DNA from: an uncultured Marivita sp. | GTDB lineage: Bacteria; Pseudomonadota; Alphaproteobacteria; Rhodobacterales; Rhodobacteraceae | NCBI GenBank assembly: GCA_947503115.1 | Contig: CANNCS010000032.1 | Span: 1 to 36,852, forward strand | Length of the DNA: 36,852 nucleotides | Direction of reading: 5' to 3' | Part shown: piece by piece, positions 1-8,971 of the stretch | How the letters are laid out: every line of letters begins with the position of its first letter | How positions within the stretch are numbered: the first letter of the stretch is position 1 | Notes under the pieces: model-generated | Databases searched by the model: none | The model's input: only the letters and a program-made list of their open reading frames with translations | Told to the model about the DNA's origin: nothing | Program-made: the position numbers and the translations under genes

Positions 1-74
1 CCATGGAATCAGAGCGCGGGCGAGCTGGGAACCTCAGAAATCCCTAATGAGTCAGAAGCCAGCCCCTTTGGTAT

Positions 75-416
75 AAGATTGCCGCGGCGATCCTCGGCGC
101 GATGGAGGTTTCTGAAAATGGTGACCTCGCCAACTGGATGATCCCCGGCAAGCTGGTCAAAGGCATGGGCGGCGCGATGGACCTCGTGGCTGGCGTAGGT
201 CGCGTGATCGTCGTTATGGATCACACAAACAAGCATGGCGAAAGCAAGGTGCTGAAGGATTGCACGCTGCCACTGACCGGCAAGGGGGTGGTTGACCGGA
301 TCATCACCAACCTTGGTGTGCTAGATGTGACTCAAAACGGTCTGCAGATCGTTGAGTGCGCAGATGGCGTCACTCGTGAGGACATCATCGCCGCCACCGA
401 GGCAACGGTTGTTTAA
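75..416 (+). pseudogene. scoB: 3-oxoacid CoA-transferase subunit B, 3' fragment
   Basis: Subunit B of succinyl-CoA:3-ketoacid (or acetoacetate) CoA-transferase moves CoA between succinyl-CoA and a 3-oxoacid. The fragment holds the family hallmarks [22 protein letters not shown] and [16 protein letters not shown] and a natural C-terminus. Full-length proteins are about 210 residues; here only about 113 remain. Family-like sequence begins near base 75 ([10 protein letters not shown], upstream of the ATG at 102) and stops abruptly before that. An in-frame TGA lies at 48-50, and bases 1-74 show no family similarity in any frame I read. The half carrying the catalytic glutamate is therefore absent. 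The neighbouring benE would fit a beta-ketoadipate CoA-transferase role (PcaJ), but the motifs look more like ScoB/AtoA. A 5' deletion or an assembly break are both possible. Confidence 0.8.
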
Positions 417-1608
417 CTCAACCGGACACCACGGATTGCGTATAAGCGATATATCCGGCTCTGCCATCGGGGCCGGGTTCCTTGCTGTTCTGGTGTCTTA
501 TGCCGGACCCTTGTTGATCTATCTGAGTGCTGCTGATGCCATGGGCGTGTCGACAGCCGCGTTCTCGTCTTGGGTCTTTGCGATTTCTGTCGCCGCTGGT
601 GTGTCGAGCATTGGTCTTAGCCTGTGGTTCCGGGTTCCGGTGGCAATGGCGTGGTCAGCGCCGGGAACGGTTCTTCTCATCGCTTTGGGTACGTCGTTGT
701 CTGCGGCAGAAATGGCGGGTGCCTATATCGCTGTTGCCATGATCCTCATAATTATTGGATTGTCGGGCATTTTTGAACGCCTTGTGACGTTCCTCCCGCC
801 GTCGGTTACCAACGGGATGATGGCCGGCATCTTGTTTGGCTTTGGCCTTAAGGCCGCTGGCGGTTTGGCAACAGACCCTGTTGCGATCTCCATTCTGATT
901 GTCGTCTTCGCAGTCAGCGCCGTCGTGCTTCCACGCTACGCGATGTTGATCCTGCTCGCTTCGGCGCTCGCGGTCAGCGCGGTGTTTTATGATGCTTCGA
1001 TTGGGGTGGTCAGCTTGTCGATGGCAAGCCCACAGGTCACTGTGCCCAGTTTTTCCCCAGGCGCCATGCTAAGCCTTGCTTTGCCTTTGTTGATCACCAC
1101 TCTCAGCGGTCAGTATCTTCCTGGTATGGCCATCCTGCGCGCCAACGGGTTTACCCTGTCTGCAAATCCAATTGTCATTGTCGGCGGCGCTGTTTCCATT
1201 GCGGCAGCTCTGTTCGGGGGCATTACAACCGCCTTGGCGTCGATCACAGCGGCTTTCTGCGCAGGGCCAGACAGTCACGAAATAGCCGATCGACGCTATG
1301 TCGCCGGTGTTGCATGCGGTGTATTCTTCTGCCTCGGTGGCGTCTTTGCAGGAAGCATTGTCGATCTTCTGATCCTGTTACCGTCTTCATTGATCGCTTT
1401 GTTGGCTGGTTTGGCGCTTCTGCAACCGATTCTCAAGTTTACCGGCGCGATGCTGGCTTCTGAGGATGCACAAGCTGGGTTACTTACCTTCATGTTCACG
1501 GCATCCGGTGTGTCCTTGTTCGGTATTGGCGCGGCATTCTGGGGAGTGGTGGTTGGCATTTCCGTGCACTTCTTGACACGGATCGCGAAGCGTTTCGTCG
1601 CGCGGTAA
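409..1608 (+). CDS. benE: BenE-family benzoate/H+ symporter-like transporter
   Basis: This is an inner-membrane transporter of the BenE family, whose known members import benzoate. The protein is almost entirely hydrophobic, with about 11-12 predicted membrane helices. Family-like segments include the [19 protein letters not shown] amino end, the [14 protein letters not shown] loop and [17 protein letters not shown]. An upstream TTG at 352 is also open, but I prefer the TTG at 409. A GAGG at 399-402 lies six bases before it, it overlaps the scoB stop (TTGTTTAA), and it gives 399 residues, close to the usual family length of about 390. The overlap implies translational coupling to the CoA-transferase and, with it, an aromatic-acid (beta-ketoadipate) context. 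Substrate is inferred from family only. Confidence 0.85.
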   Translation: MFNSTGHHGLRISDISGSAIGAGFLAVLVSYAGPLLIYLSAADAMGVSTAAFSSWVFAISVAAGVSSIGLSLWFRVPVAMAWSAPGTVLLIALGTSLSAAEMAGAYIAVAMILIIIGLSGIFERLVTFLPPSVTNGMMAGILFGFGLKAAGGLATDPVAISILIVVFAVSAVVLPRYAMLILLASALAVSAVFYDASIGVVSLSMASPQVTVPSFSPGAMLSLALPLLITTLSGQYLPGMAILRANGFTLSANPIVIVGGAVSIAAALFGGITTALASITAAFCAGPDSHEIADRRYVAGVACGVFFCLGGVFAGSIVDLLILLPSSLIALLAGLALLQPILKFTGAMLASEDAQAGLLTFMFTASGVSLFGIGAAFWGVVVGISVHFLTRIAKRFVAR

Positions 1609-2158
1609 GCGATGTTCCAAGAACTATTGGGTGACTACCGCGCTTTTTTTGACAGATATTGGTTAAAACGTAGCCTGATCAGACGCGGCGGTGTGTCTTC
1701 GCGAACAGGTTCCAGTCCTTGGCTCGGTTTCCGTCTTACTCTCACCACGTCGCGATTTATTTGCTGTGTCTTGGTCGTGCATCAGTGCGATGGCGCCCGG
1801 ATCCATATCCATCCCATCGAAGATACTAGGCGAGGTGATGAACTGGCCCTTTGACCCATCGGGCTTGCTTTATCCAATCGACTTTCCGGTATCAGTCCGC
1901 GATTTTGGTGAATGCTGCTTTGTCCAGTGCTGTGCGCCGCCCATTCGGAAATCGCGTGGTGCAAAAAAGGACAGGTAAGATCGCTTCAGCTCTGAGATCA
2001 ATGACCTAGTCGAAACATATCAAGTGGTAACGTTGGGATGAGCGATGCGAAGGTTGCCTGAATTCCGGGGTGCATTCGACGATTGCTGCGCGGGTTAACC
2101 CGATCGGATTGGTTGAATTTCGATTGCGATTAATACCGACTTGGCTGAAGGTTCATGA
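1609..2158 (+). other. Gene-poor gap, possibly eroded coding DNA
   Basis: No open frame here looks like a normal protein. Forward frames at 1612-1854 and 1691-1978 have unnatural composition. The minus strand gives a more protein-like reading over about 1690-1860 (including SIFDGMDMDPGAIALMHDQD) and another over about 1900-1965, broken by stops and in different frames. This may be a decayed minus-strand gene. I cannot name its family. The last 40 bases hold the ribosome binding site of the next gene (GAAGG at 2147-2151). Confidence 0.4.
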
Positions 2159-2626
2159 ATGACTAGCCCAAACCTGCGGATACGACCTGCCCAAGACCGC
2201 GATCTTGCCGAATTGATCGTTCTCTATGGGGATGATGATCTGGGTATGCTCCGGGAAGCTACCGAACCTGACGAAGCTTATTTGAGCGCTTTCGAGGCGA
2301 TCAAGAACGACCCAAATCATATACTTGTCGTTGGCGAGTATGAGGATCGGCTTGTCGCCACGCTTTTGTTGTCCTTTTTACCCGGGCTGTCTCGCCACGG
2401 TGCGTGGCGCGCGCAGATAGAGGCGATGCGAGTCGCCAGAGATTCGCGGGGGCAGGGACTTGGCCAGATCATGCTTGATTGGTCAATTGATCAGGCACGT
2501 CAGCGCGGCTGCACGTTGGTTCAACTGACTTCTGATCGCCGCCGCCCTGAAGCTCACCGCTTTTATGAACGGGCAGGGTTTGAACCTTCGCATTTCGGCT
2601 ACAAACTGTTTTTGGAGACATCATGA
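2159..2626 (+). CDS. GNAT-family N-acetyltransferase
   Basis: A GCN5-related acetyltransferase of 155 residues, expected to transfer an acetyl group from acetyl-CoA to an amine. It has the acetyl-CoA pyrophosphate-binding signature RGQGLG at residues 97-102 after the beta-strand EAMRVARDS. The closing motif AHRFYERAGFEPS (132-144) is also typical. The start is supported by GAAGG seven bases upstream. Its stop overlaps the dipeptidase start in ATGA (2623-2626), so it is the first gene of the peptide-uptake operon. Acetylation of an imported dipeptide, amino acid or toxic analogue would fit this setting, but the acceptor cannot be read from the sequence. Confidence 0.85.
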   Translation: MTSPNLRIRPAQDRDLAELIVLYGDDDLGMLREATEPDEAYLSAFEAIKNDPNHILVVGEYEDRLVATLLLSFLPGLSRHGAWRAQIEAMRVARDSRGQGLGQIMLDWSIDQARQRGCTLVQLTSDRRRPEAHRFYERAGFEPSHFGYKLFLETS

Positions 2627-3672
2627 GCGATTTCCCCGTGTTCGATGGGCACAATGACCTGATCCTTCGGCTGTTGCGTGGAGACGTCACAGCCGAAGAG
2701 GTCGCCTCTGGTCTGGATGATGGGCACATTGACAAACCACGGGCACAGAGGGGTGGGTTTGGTGGCGGAATGTTCGCGATTTTCGTACCCAGCCCGGACG
2801 ACAAGGCCATGCGTCATGATGAAATGCGCAATCCTCCGTATGACATTGCTCTGCCCTCTGAGGTGTCCGAGGCAGAAGCGACAAAATGGACTTTACGCGG
2901 CTTTGACGCGATGGAAGATCTTGCTGCCGCCGGAGCCATTCGAATCTGCCGCAGCGCGCAAGAGATCGAGGACGCGTTGCCTGCCGAAGAAATGGCTGCA
3001 GTCATCCATATCGAAGGAGCCGAAGCTGTAGATCGAGATTTCGACAAGCTGAACGCGTGGCACGCGCGTGGATTGCGGTCGCTTGGACCGGTCTGGAGCC
3101 GAGATACAATTTGGGGTTACGGCGTACCATTTCGGTACCCGTCGAACCCAGACACCGGGCCGGGTTTGACGGATAGTGGCAAAGCCCTGATCCGTGAATG
3201 CAACCGATTGAAAATAATGGTCGATCTTTCGCATCTTAACGGCAAAGGCTTTGATGATGTTGCTCTGATTACCGACGCCCCACTTGTCGCGACTCATTCA
3301 AATGCGTGGTCTGTCTGCCCGCATTCGCGCAATCTGACGGACCGGCAGCTTGCGATGATCCGCGAAAGTGATGGAATGGTCGGCATTAACTTTGCCAGTG
3401 CCTTTTTACGGCCGGACGGACGAATGGACTCTGAGTTTGGGCTTGACATCGTGCTTAGACACTTTGACCATCTGGTGGATAGCCTTGGTGAGGATCGGAT
3501 CGGGCTTGGATCCGATTTCGACGGGGCGCTCGTCCCAGATCCAATCGGAGACTGTGCGGGCCTCCCCAATTTGCTCACTGCTTTGCGTTCTCATGGTGTG
3601 GACGATGGTCTTATGGCCAAGATAACGCACGGCAATTGGTTACGGGTCCTGCGAAAAACGTGGGGCGAATAA
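2623..3672 (+). CDS. Membrane dipeptidase, peptidase family M19
   Basis: A zinc-dependent dipeptidase of the renal dipeptidase family, which hydrolyses dipeptides and often accepts a D-residue at the C-terminal position. Zinc-site residues are visible in order: H10 and D12 (FDGHND), E131 (HIEGAEAVD), H204 (VDLSHLN) and H225 (ATHSN), with D298 in GLGSDFDGA. Length (349 residues) is normal for bacterial members. No signal peptide is seen, so it is probably cytoplasmic. It overlaps the acetyltransferase by 4 bases and lies 25 bases before the binding protein of a dipeptide-type ABC importer, so it likely cleaves what that importer brings in. Confidence 0.92.
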   Translation: MSDFPVFDGHNDLILRLLRGDVTAEEVASGLDDGHIDKPRAQRGGFGGGMFAIFVPSPDDKAMRHDEMRNPPYDIALPSEVSEAEATKWTLRGFDAMEDLAAAGAIRICRSAQEIEDALPAEEMAAVIHIEGAEAVDRDFDKLNAWHARGLRSLGPVWSRDTIWGYGVPFRYPSNPDTGPGLTDSGKALIRECNRLKIMVDLSHLNGKGFDDVALITDAPLVATHSNAWSVCPHSRNLTDRQLAMIRESDGMVGINFASAFLRPDGRMDSEFGLDIVLRHFDHLVDSLGEDRIGLGSDFDGALVPDPIGDCAGLPNLLTALRSHGVDDGLMAKITHGNWLRVLRKTWGE

Positions 3673-3697
3673 GAAAATTAGAACAGGGACTTACACC

Positions 3698-5293
3698 ATG
3701 AAAACATCGTTTGTAGCAGCCGCGGTCGCGTCGCTATTGGCCGTTGGTATTGCCGCACCAAGCTTTGCGGAAACTCCGCCAAATATGCTGGTCATCGCGA
3801 ACCGGATCGACGACATCAAGACATTTGATCCCGCCGAGAGCTTTGAGTTCGCGGGGGCGGATGTTAGCCGCAACGTTTACGAGAAACTGGTGAATTTCGA
3901 CCCGCTAGATCTGGATGCAGGCTTTCAGCCGCAACTGGCGGAAAGCTGGGAAATCTCTGAAGATGGGATGACCATCACGTTCTCAATGGCCGAGGGCCAT
4001 GTTTTCGCATCGGGCAATCCGGTTACAGCCAAGGATGCCGAGTTCTCTTTGCGCCGTGCAGTAACGCTGAACAAAACGCCGTCGTTTATTCTGACGCAAT
4101 TTGGCTTTACGCCAGAGAACGTTGAACAAACTATCATGGCGCCTGATGACAAAACGCTCGTACTGACATTGGACAAGCCCTACGCGCTGTCCTTCGTGCT
4201 GAACTGTCTCACAGCGACCATTGGCGGGATCGTAGACATGGAATCCGCTATGGCTAATGCCGTCGATGGTGACATGGGCAACGAATGGCTCCGGACCAAT
4301 ACCGCCGGGTCCGGTCCGTACAAAGTTGTCGACTGGAAACCGAGCGAAAGCGTCCTGATGGACCTGAATCCAAACTACGGTGGTGATGCGCCTGCGATGG
4401 AGCGGGTGATCGTCCAGCATATCCAAGAAAGCGCAACACAACGCCTTCAGCTGGAACGCGGCGACATTGATGTGGCCCGCAACCTGTCGCCCGAGGATGT
4501 TGCGGGCCTTGACGGTGTAGATGGCGTAAAGATCATCGACGAACTGCGTGGTCGACTGATGTACTTTGCCGCCAACCAGAAAAAGGCGATGCTGTCTGAT
4601 CCCAAGGTGCTTGAGGCGCTCAAGCTGGCGACAGATTACGCAGGAATGTCAGGCTCGTTCCTCAAGGGACAGTATACTGTGCATCAGGCGTTCCTTCCGC
4701 GAACCTTCCTTGGCGCTTTGGAAGAAACGCCTTTCAGCTTTGACATGGATGCGGCAAAAGCCTCTCTGGCAGCCTCGGGGTTCCCGGATTGCGGCCCGAT
4801 CAAAATCTCGGTCAGGGATGCGCAAGAACGCTTGGATATTGCCCAATCGCTGCAAAACACGTGGGGTCAGCTTGGCTGCGACATTGAATTGATCGTCGGT
4901 ACCGGTGCGCAGACTTTGGATCGATATCGCGCCCGCGAGCATGACATCTATCTTGGTGCATGGGGGCCGGACTATCCGGATCCCAACACAAACGCAGGAA
5001 CGTTTGCGTTCAACCCCGACAATTCAGACGAGGCAGGGGCCACCGGCCTTCTGGCATGGCGCAACGCATGGGGTATTCCCGAAATGAGCGATGATACCCT
5101 TGCCGCAGTGGTCGAAAATGACACCGCTACCCGTGCCGATATGTATCGCGAATTGCAGCGCGAGCATCAGAAGATCAGCCCGTTTGGCGTGATGTTCCAG
5201 CAAATCGAACAGAACGGCATGCGCGCTAACGTTGAGAACTTTGTCGCAGGCGGCGCGACAACTGCGGTTTCTTACTGGGTCATCACCAAGTAA
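3698..5293 (+). CDS. ABC transporter substrate-binding protein, peptide/nickel type (SBP family 5)
   Basis: Periplasmic solute receptor of a Dpp/Opp-type importer. Residues 1-24 form a Sec signal peptide (charged MKTS, hydrophobic core, cleavage after SFA). The mature protein has the family pattern: VYEKLVNFDPL near the start, PQLAESWEISEDGMTITF, then GSGPYKV and the long C-terminal lobe. Length of 531 residues is normal for family 5. It follows the dipeptidase by 25 bases and is directly followed by the first permease, whose ATG abuts its TAA. Ligand is unknown. The dipeptidase and acetyltransferase upstream favour a dipeptide or modified peptide over nickel. Confidence 0.93.
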   Translation: MKTSFVAAAVASLLAVGIAAPSFAETPPNMLVIANRIDDIKTFDPAESFEFAGADVSRNVYEKLVNFDPLDLDAGFQPQLAESWEISEDGMTITFSMAEGHVFASGNPVTAKDAEFSLRRAVTLNKTPSFILTQFGFTPENVEQTIMAPDDKTLVLTLDKPYALSFVLNCLTATIGGIVDMESAMANAVDGDMGNEWLRTNTAGSGPYKVVDWKPSESVLMDLNPNYGGDAPAMERVIVQHIQESATQRLQLERGDIDVARNLSPEDVAGLDGVDGVKIIDELRGRLMYFAANQKKAMLSDPKVLEALKLATDYAGMSGSFLKGQYTVHQAFLPRTFLGALEETPFSFDMDAAKASLAASGFPDCGPIKISVRDAQERLDIAQSLQNTWGQLGCDIELIVGTGAQTLDRYRAREHDIYLGAWGPDYPDPNTNAGTFAFNPDNSDEAGATGLLAWRNAWGIPEMSDDTLAAVVENDTATRADMYRELQREHQKISPFGVMFQQIEQNGMRANVENFVAGGATTAVSYWVITK

Positions 5294-6349
5294 ATGGCAG
5301 ATACAACTCATGGTGAAGGGCGGCTTGGGCCGTCCTTCCCTCCTTGGTTGAAGAAGACGCTGACGACGGCCGCGACTGTTGTCGCGACGATCCTTGGCCT
5401 GCTGTTTGTGACTTTCATGATCGGCCGTGTGATGCCAATCGACCCGGTTCTGGCGGTCATTGGCGAACGTGCAACGCAAGAGCAGTACGACCAGACTTTC
5501 ATAGAGCTTGGTCTGGATCAGCCGCTTTTGGTGCAGTTCTGGATTTATGTGACAGATGTCTTGCAAGGCGATTTCGGGAAATCGATCCGCACTGGACAAG
5601 AGGTCACAACTGACATTGCCCGGGTGTTCCCGGCAACTTTGGAGCTTGCGACACTCGGGACGATTATCGGTGTTGTGTTAGGCGTTCCGCTGGGCGTTAT
5701 CGCTGCCGTACGTCGAGGCAGTTGGATTGATCAAATCGCGCGCTTCGTTGGGCTTATCGGGTATTCCATGCCGATTTTCTGGCTGGGTCTGGTCGGGCTG
5801 TTGGTGTTCTACGGTATCCTAGGTTGGGTCGCTGGGCCCGGTCGATTGGGTATTTTTTATCAAGGCATTGTCGAACCGATCACAGGGATGCTTTTGGTCG
5901 ATAGTGCGCTGCGTGGCGAGTGGACTGTGTTCCGAGATGCATTCTCGCACATCATCCTCCCGGCATCTTTGTTGGGGTATTATAGCCTTGCTTACATCAG
6001 TCGAATGACACGGTCCTTCATGCTGGAACAACTTGGGTCGGAATACGTCACTACGGCGCGGGTCAAAGGGCTAAGCGAATGGCAAGTTGTTTGGGGTCAT
6101 GCCTTTCGCAATATACGGATCCAGTTGGTGACCGTGATTGCACTGGCCTATGCCAATCTGCTTGAAGGGTCGGTTCTGACCGAGATCATCTTCGCGTGGC
6201 CGGGGTTGGGCCAATATATCACAACATCGCTGCTGGCGAATGACATGAATTCTGTGTTGGGTGGAACCATCGTCATCGGCACGATCTTTGTCGGCATCAA
6301 CATCTTTTCCGATCTTCTTTACCGCTTTTTCGATCCGAGGTCCAAATGA
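5294..6349 (+). CDS. ABC transporter permease, DppB/OppB-like
   Basis: First inner-membrane subunit of the peptide-type importer, 351 residues. It shows the OppB/DppB arrangement: an N-terminal membrane helix (about 18-40) followed by a periplasmic domain with the LGLDQPLLVQFW signature. Five further helices follow. The cytoplasmic EAA coupling loop is YVTTARVKGLSEWQVVWGHA, which contacts the ATPases. The start follows the binding-protein stop with no gap, and its end overlaps the next permease by 4 bases (ATGA at 6346), pointing to strict coupling. The N-terminus is about 15 residues longer than in E. coli DppB. Confidence 0.93.
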   Translation: MADTTHGEGRLGPSFPPWLKKTLTTAATVVATILGLLFVTFMIGRVMPIDPVLAVIGERATQEQYDQTFIELGLDQPLLVQFWIYVTDVLQGDFGKSIRTGQEVTTDIARVFPATLELATLGTIIGVVLGVPLGVIAAVRRGSWIDQIARFVGLIGYSMPIFWLGLVGLLVFYGILGWVAGPGRLGIFYQGIVEPITGMLLVDSALRGEWTVFRDAFSHIILPASLLGYYSLAYISRMTRSFMLEQLGSEYVTTARVKGLSEWQVVWGHAFRNIRIQLVTVIALAYANLLEGSVLTEIIFAWPGLGQYITTSLLANDMNSVLGGTIVIGTIFVGINIFSDLLYRFFDPRSK

Positions 6350-7260
6350 GCACATCGCAAGGTTTGCGCGACTGGCTTCTTAGCGAAGAGCCGACTTCGC
6401 GTCGTCAGGCACGGTTCGCGTCTTGGTACAAAGGATGGCTGACGTTGCGGTCGAACAGGCTGACGATGTTCGGCCTTTATGTTCTGGCGTTTCTTATCCT
6501 TTGCGCAATATTCGCTCCGGTTTTGGCTTCGCACGATCCGTTTGCGCAGGACTTGGGGCAGCGCCTTTTGGCTCCGGGCGAGAATGGCCATCTCTTTGGC
6601 ACGGACAGTCTTGGTCGTGATATCTATTCACGGCTGCTCTATGGCGCGCGGATCTCGATTTACATCGTGTTGCTCGTTGTCATGGTAGCACCTTTGGTGG
6701 GCCTGATCGTTGGAACTGTATCGGGCTACGCGGGTGGATGGATTGATGTGCTGTTGATGCGGATCACAGACATTTTTCTGGCATTTCCGCGCCTGATCCT
6801 TGCGCTTGCCTTTGTGGCGGCTCTGGGCGCTGGTATCGAAAACGCGGTTCTCGCAATTTCGCTGACGGCGTGGCCGCCTTATGCGCGTATTGCGCGCGCC
6901 GAAACCCTGACCATTCGTAATTCCGACTACATCCATGCAATCAAGCTGCAAGGGGCGGGCGCGTTCCGCATTGTGACCAAACACATCTGGCCGCTTTGCA
7001 TTTCGTCGCTTGTGATCCGCGTGACCCTCGACATGGCCGGGATCATCCTTACTGCGGCGGGCCTTGGTTTCCTGGGCTTGGGGGCGCAACCGCCCAGCCC
7101 GGAATGGGGTGCGATGATATCCGAGGGGCGGAAATACATTCTGGACTATTGGTGGGTCGCCACAATCCCGGGCATCGCGATCTTTGCCATCAGCCTTGCC
7201 TTTAACCTACTGGGCGACGGGCTGCGTGACGTGCTTGACCCGAAAGAGGATAATTCATGA
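6346..7260 (+). CDS. ABC transporter permease, DppC/OppC-like
   Basis: Second permease of the peptide-type importer, 304 residues. It has the OppC N-terminal segment with one helix (about 42-62), the HLFGTDSLGRDIYSRLLYGA motif that defines DppC/OppC proteins, five further helices, and the EAA loop SDYIHAIKLQGAGAFRIVTK. It overlaps its neighbours on both sides by 4 bases. It should pair with the upstream permease to form the heterodimeric channel. I see nothing unusual in it. Confidence 0.93.
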   Translation: MSTSQGLRDWLLSEEPTSRRQARFASWYKGWLTLRSNRLTMFGLYVLAFLILCAIFAPVLASHDPFAQDLGQRLLAPGENGHLFGTDSLGRDIYSRLLYGARISIYIVLLVVMVAPLVGLIVGTVSGYAGGWIDVLLMRITDIFLAFPRLILALAFVAALGAGIENAVLAISLTAWPPYARIARAETLTIRNSDYIHAIKLQGAGAFRIVTKHIWPLCISSLVIRVTLDMAGIILTAAGLGFLGLGAQPPSPEWGAMISEGRKYILDYWWVATIPGIAIFAISLAFNLLGDGLRDVLDPKEDNS

Positions 7261-8120
7261 CCGATGCTCCGCTTCTGGATGTGGAAAACCTTTGGGTGAA
7301 ATTCCGCACCCGAACGGGTGTGTTTGATGCTGTCCGCGGAATTTCCTTTACCCTTGGCAAGGAACGCCTTGGTATCGTCGGAGAAAGCGGCTCTGGCAAG
7401 TCAATGACGGGCCGTGCCGTTTTGCGACTGATCAGACCTCCGGGGATGATTGAAGCCGACAAGCTTGATGTGCACGGAGAAGACATCCTGTCGTTGCCTG
7501 AGAAGCGGATGCGTCAGTTACGAGGTGGGCGCGTTTCAATGATCATGCAAGACCCGAAATTTTCACTTAACCCGGTGATGACTGTTGGGCAGCAATTGGT
7601 TGAAGCTTTGCGCGCGCATGAGAAGACATCCCGCAGCGATGCCCGGCAGCGCGCGCTGGAGGTGCTTGAAGAAGTAGCGATCCGCGATCCCGAACGGGTT
7701 TACGACCTTTACCCGCACGAAGTATCTGGCGGCATGGGACAACGGATCATGATCGCCATGATGCTTTTGCCCAATCCTGAGATCCTGATCGCCGATGAGC
7801 CGACTTCGGCTCTTGATGTGTCGGTACAGCTTCAGGTGCTCGACATTATTGACAAGCTGGTGCGCGACCGGGGCATGGGTCTGATGTTTATCAGCCACGA
7901 CCTCAACCTCGTGGCCAAGTTTTGTGACCGAATTATCATTATGTATGCGGGTCGTATTGTTGAGACCTGCAAGGCTAGTGAACTTCGCAATGCACGGCAT
8001 CCGTACACGTTGGGTTTGCTCAATTCGGTGCCTGATCTGGAACATCCTCGCGACCATCTGGAAGTGCTCAAGCGCGATCCTGCTTGGCGCGAAGCCCCAT
8101 CTGTGAGTGCGCGCCAATGA
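7257..8120 (+). CDS. ABC transporter ATP-binding protein, DppD/OppD-like
   Basis: One of two cytoplasmic ATPases of the importer. Walker A is GESGSGKS (42-49), the signature is VSGGM (156-160) and Walker B is LIADEP (177-182), followed by SALDVSVQ. The signature is followed by GQRIMIAMML, typical of DppD/OppD. The protein has 287 residues, about 35 fewer than E. coli DppD. It ends soon after RHPYTLGLL, so the C-terminal Cys-rich segment (G-C...P-R-C) that many DppD/OppD proteins carry is missing. It overlaps both neighbours by 4 bases. Confidence 0.92.
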   Translation: MTDAPLLDVENLWVKFRTRTGVFDAVRGISFTLGKERLGIVGESGSGKSMTGRAVLRLIRPPGMIEADKLDVHGEDILSLPEKRMRQLRGGRVSMIMQDPKFSLNPVMTVGQQLVEALRAHEKTSRSDARQRALEVLEEVAIRDPERVYDLYPHEVSGGMGQRIMIAMMLLPNPEILIADEPTSALDVSVQLQVLDIIDKLVRDRGMGLMFISHDLNLVAKFCDRIIIMYAGRIVETCKASELRNARHPYTLGLLNSVPDLEHPRDHLEVLKRDPAWREAPSVSARQ

Positions 8121-8869
8121 GTGCGGTCACGGTCAACGACCTTAATGTCTGGTTCGGCGTAGGGGCCGACCGATCCTATGCTGTGCAGAATGTGACTTTC
8201 GACGTCGATGACGGCGAAAGTTTCGGTCTTGTTGGTGAAAGCGGCTCTGGAAAATCGACCATTCTCCGAGCCATTGCGGGGTTGGTGCCGACGTGGTCCG
8301 GCGAGATGACCGTTGCGGGAGAGACCCTCGGTCCCAAACGCAGCAAGTCGTTCTACAGCAAAGTTCAAATGGTGTTTCAGGATCCCTACGCTTCTTTGCA
8401 CCCGCGACAAACGGTGGATCGCGTCTTGTCCGAAGCGATGGGATTGCATGGGGTTGAGAACATCGACACACGAATTGGGCAATTGCTTGACGATGTTGGT
8501 CTTGGTCCTGGTTTCCGGTTCCGCTATCCACACCAATTGTCCGGTGGTCAACGTCAGCGGGTCGCCATCGCCCGTGCCCTGGCGTGTGATCCTTCAATTC
8601 TATTGCTGGATGAACCGACATCGGCGCTCGACGTTTCGGTTCAGGCAGAAATTCTGAACTTGCTGGTTGATTTGCGCCGCGAGCACAAACTGACATACAT
8701 CATGGTTTCACACGATTTGGGTGTCGTTGGGCACCTCTGCGAGCGCATCGGCGTCATGAAGGATGGTCGTTTCGAAGAGGTTCTGAGTGTTGAAGCAATG
8801 CGGCGTTCGGAAGCCCAATCTCCATATACGAAGCACTTGCTTGAAAGTTCGATCAATTCGATCCGATAG
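8117..8869 (+). CDS. ABC transporter ATP-binding protein, DppF/OppF-like
   Basis: Second ATPase of the importer, 250 residues from the ATG at 8117, which overlaps the previous stop in ATGA. A TTG at 8084 is in frame but has no support. Walker A is GESGSGKST (40-48), followed by MVFQDPYASLHPR (the Q-loop, typical of DppF), the signature LSGGQRQRVAIARAL and Walker B LLLDEPTSALD. Like its partner it lacks the C-terminal Cys-containing tail and ends just after SPYTKHLLESS. It is the last gene of the operon. About 100 bases separate it from the convergent enolase-superfamily gene. Confidence 0.92.
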   Translation: MSAVTVNDLNVWFGVGADRSYAVQNVTFDVDDGESFGLVGESGSGKSTILRAIAGLVPTWSGEMTVAGETLGPKRSKSFYSKVQMVFQDPYASLHPRQTVDRVLSEAMGLHGVENIDTRIGQLLDDVGLGPGFRFRYPHQLSGGQRQRVAIARALACDPSILLLDEPTSALDVSVQAEILNLLVDLRREHKLTYIMVSHDLGVVGHLCERIGVMKDGRFEEVLSVEAMRRSEAQSPYTKHLLESSINSIR

Positions 8870-8971
8870 GGGTGTCCGGTTGTGAAACGGCCTGCAGAAT
8901 AGCGGACAAATCGGATCGCTGGCAGGAAGGGGATAGGTCCAAGCTGGTGTTCCATACAGCGTACGGGATAC

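Noticed and set aside
1612-1978. Two overlapping plus-strand frames after benE
   Set aside because: Composition is not protein-like and the opposite strand reads better as eroded coding DNA.
2113-2136. TTGAAT and TAATAC as a promoter for the acetyltransferase operon
   Set aside because: The spacing is only 12 bases, too short for a standard promoter.
8870-8971. Possible terminator or small gene between the convergent importer and enolase-family genes
   Set aside because: No clear stem-loop or T-run, and no short frame with a ribosome binding site.
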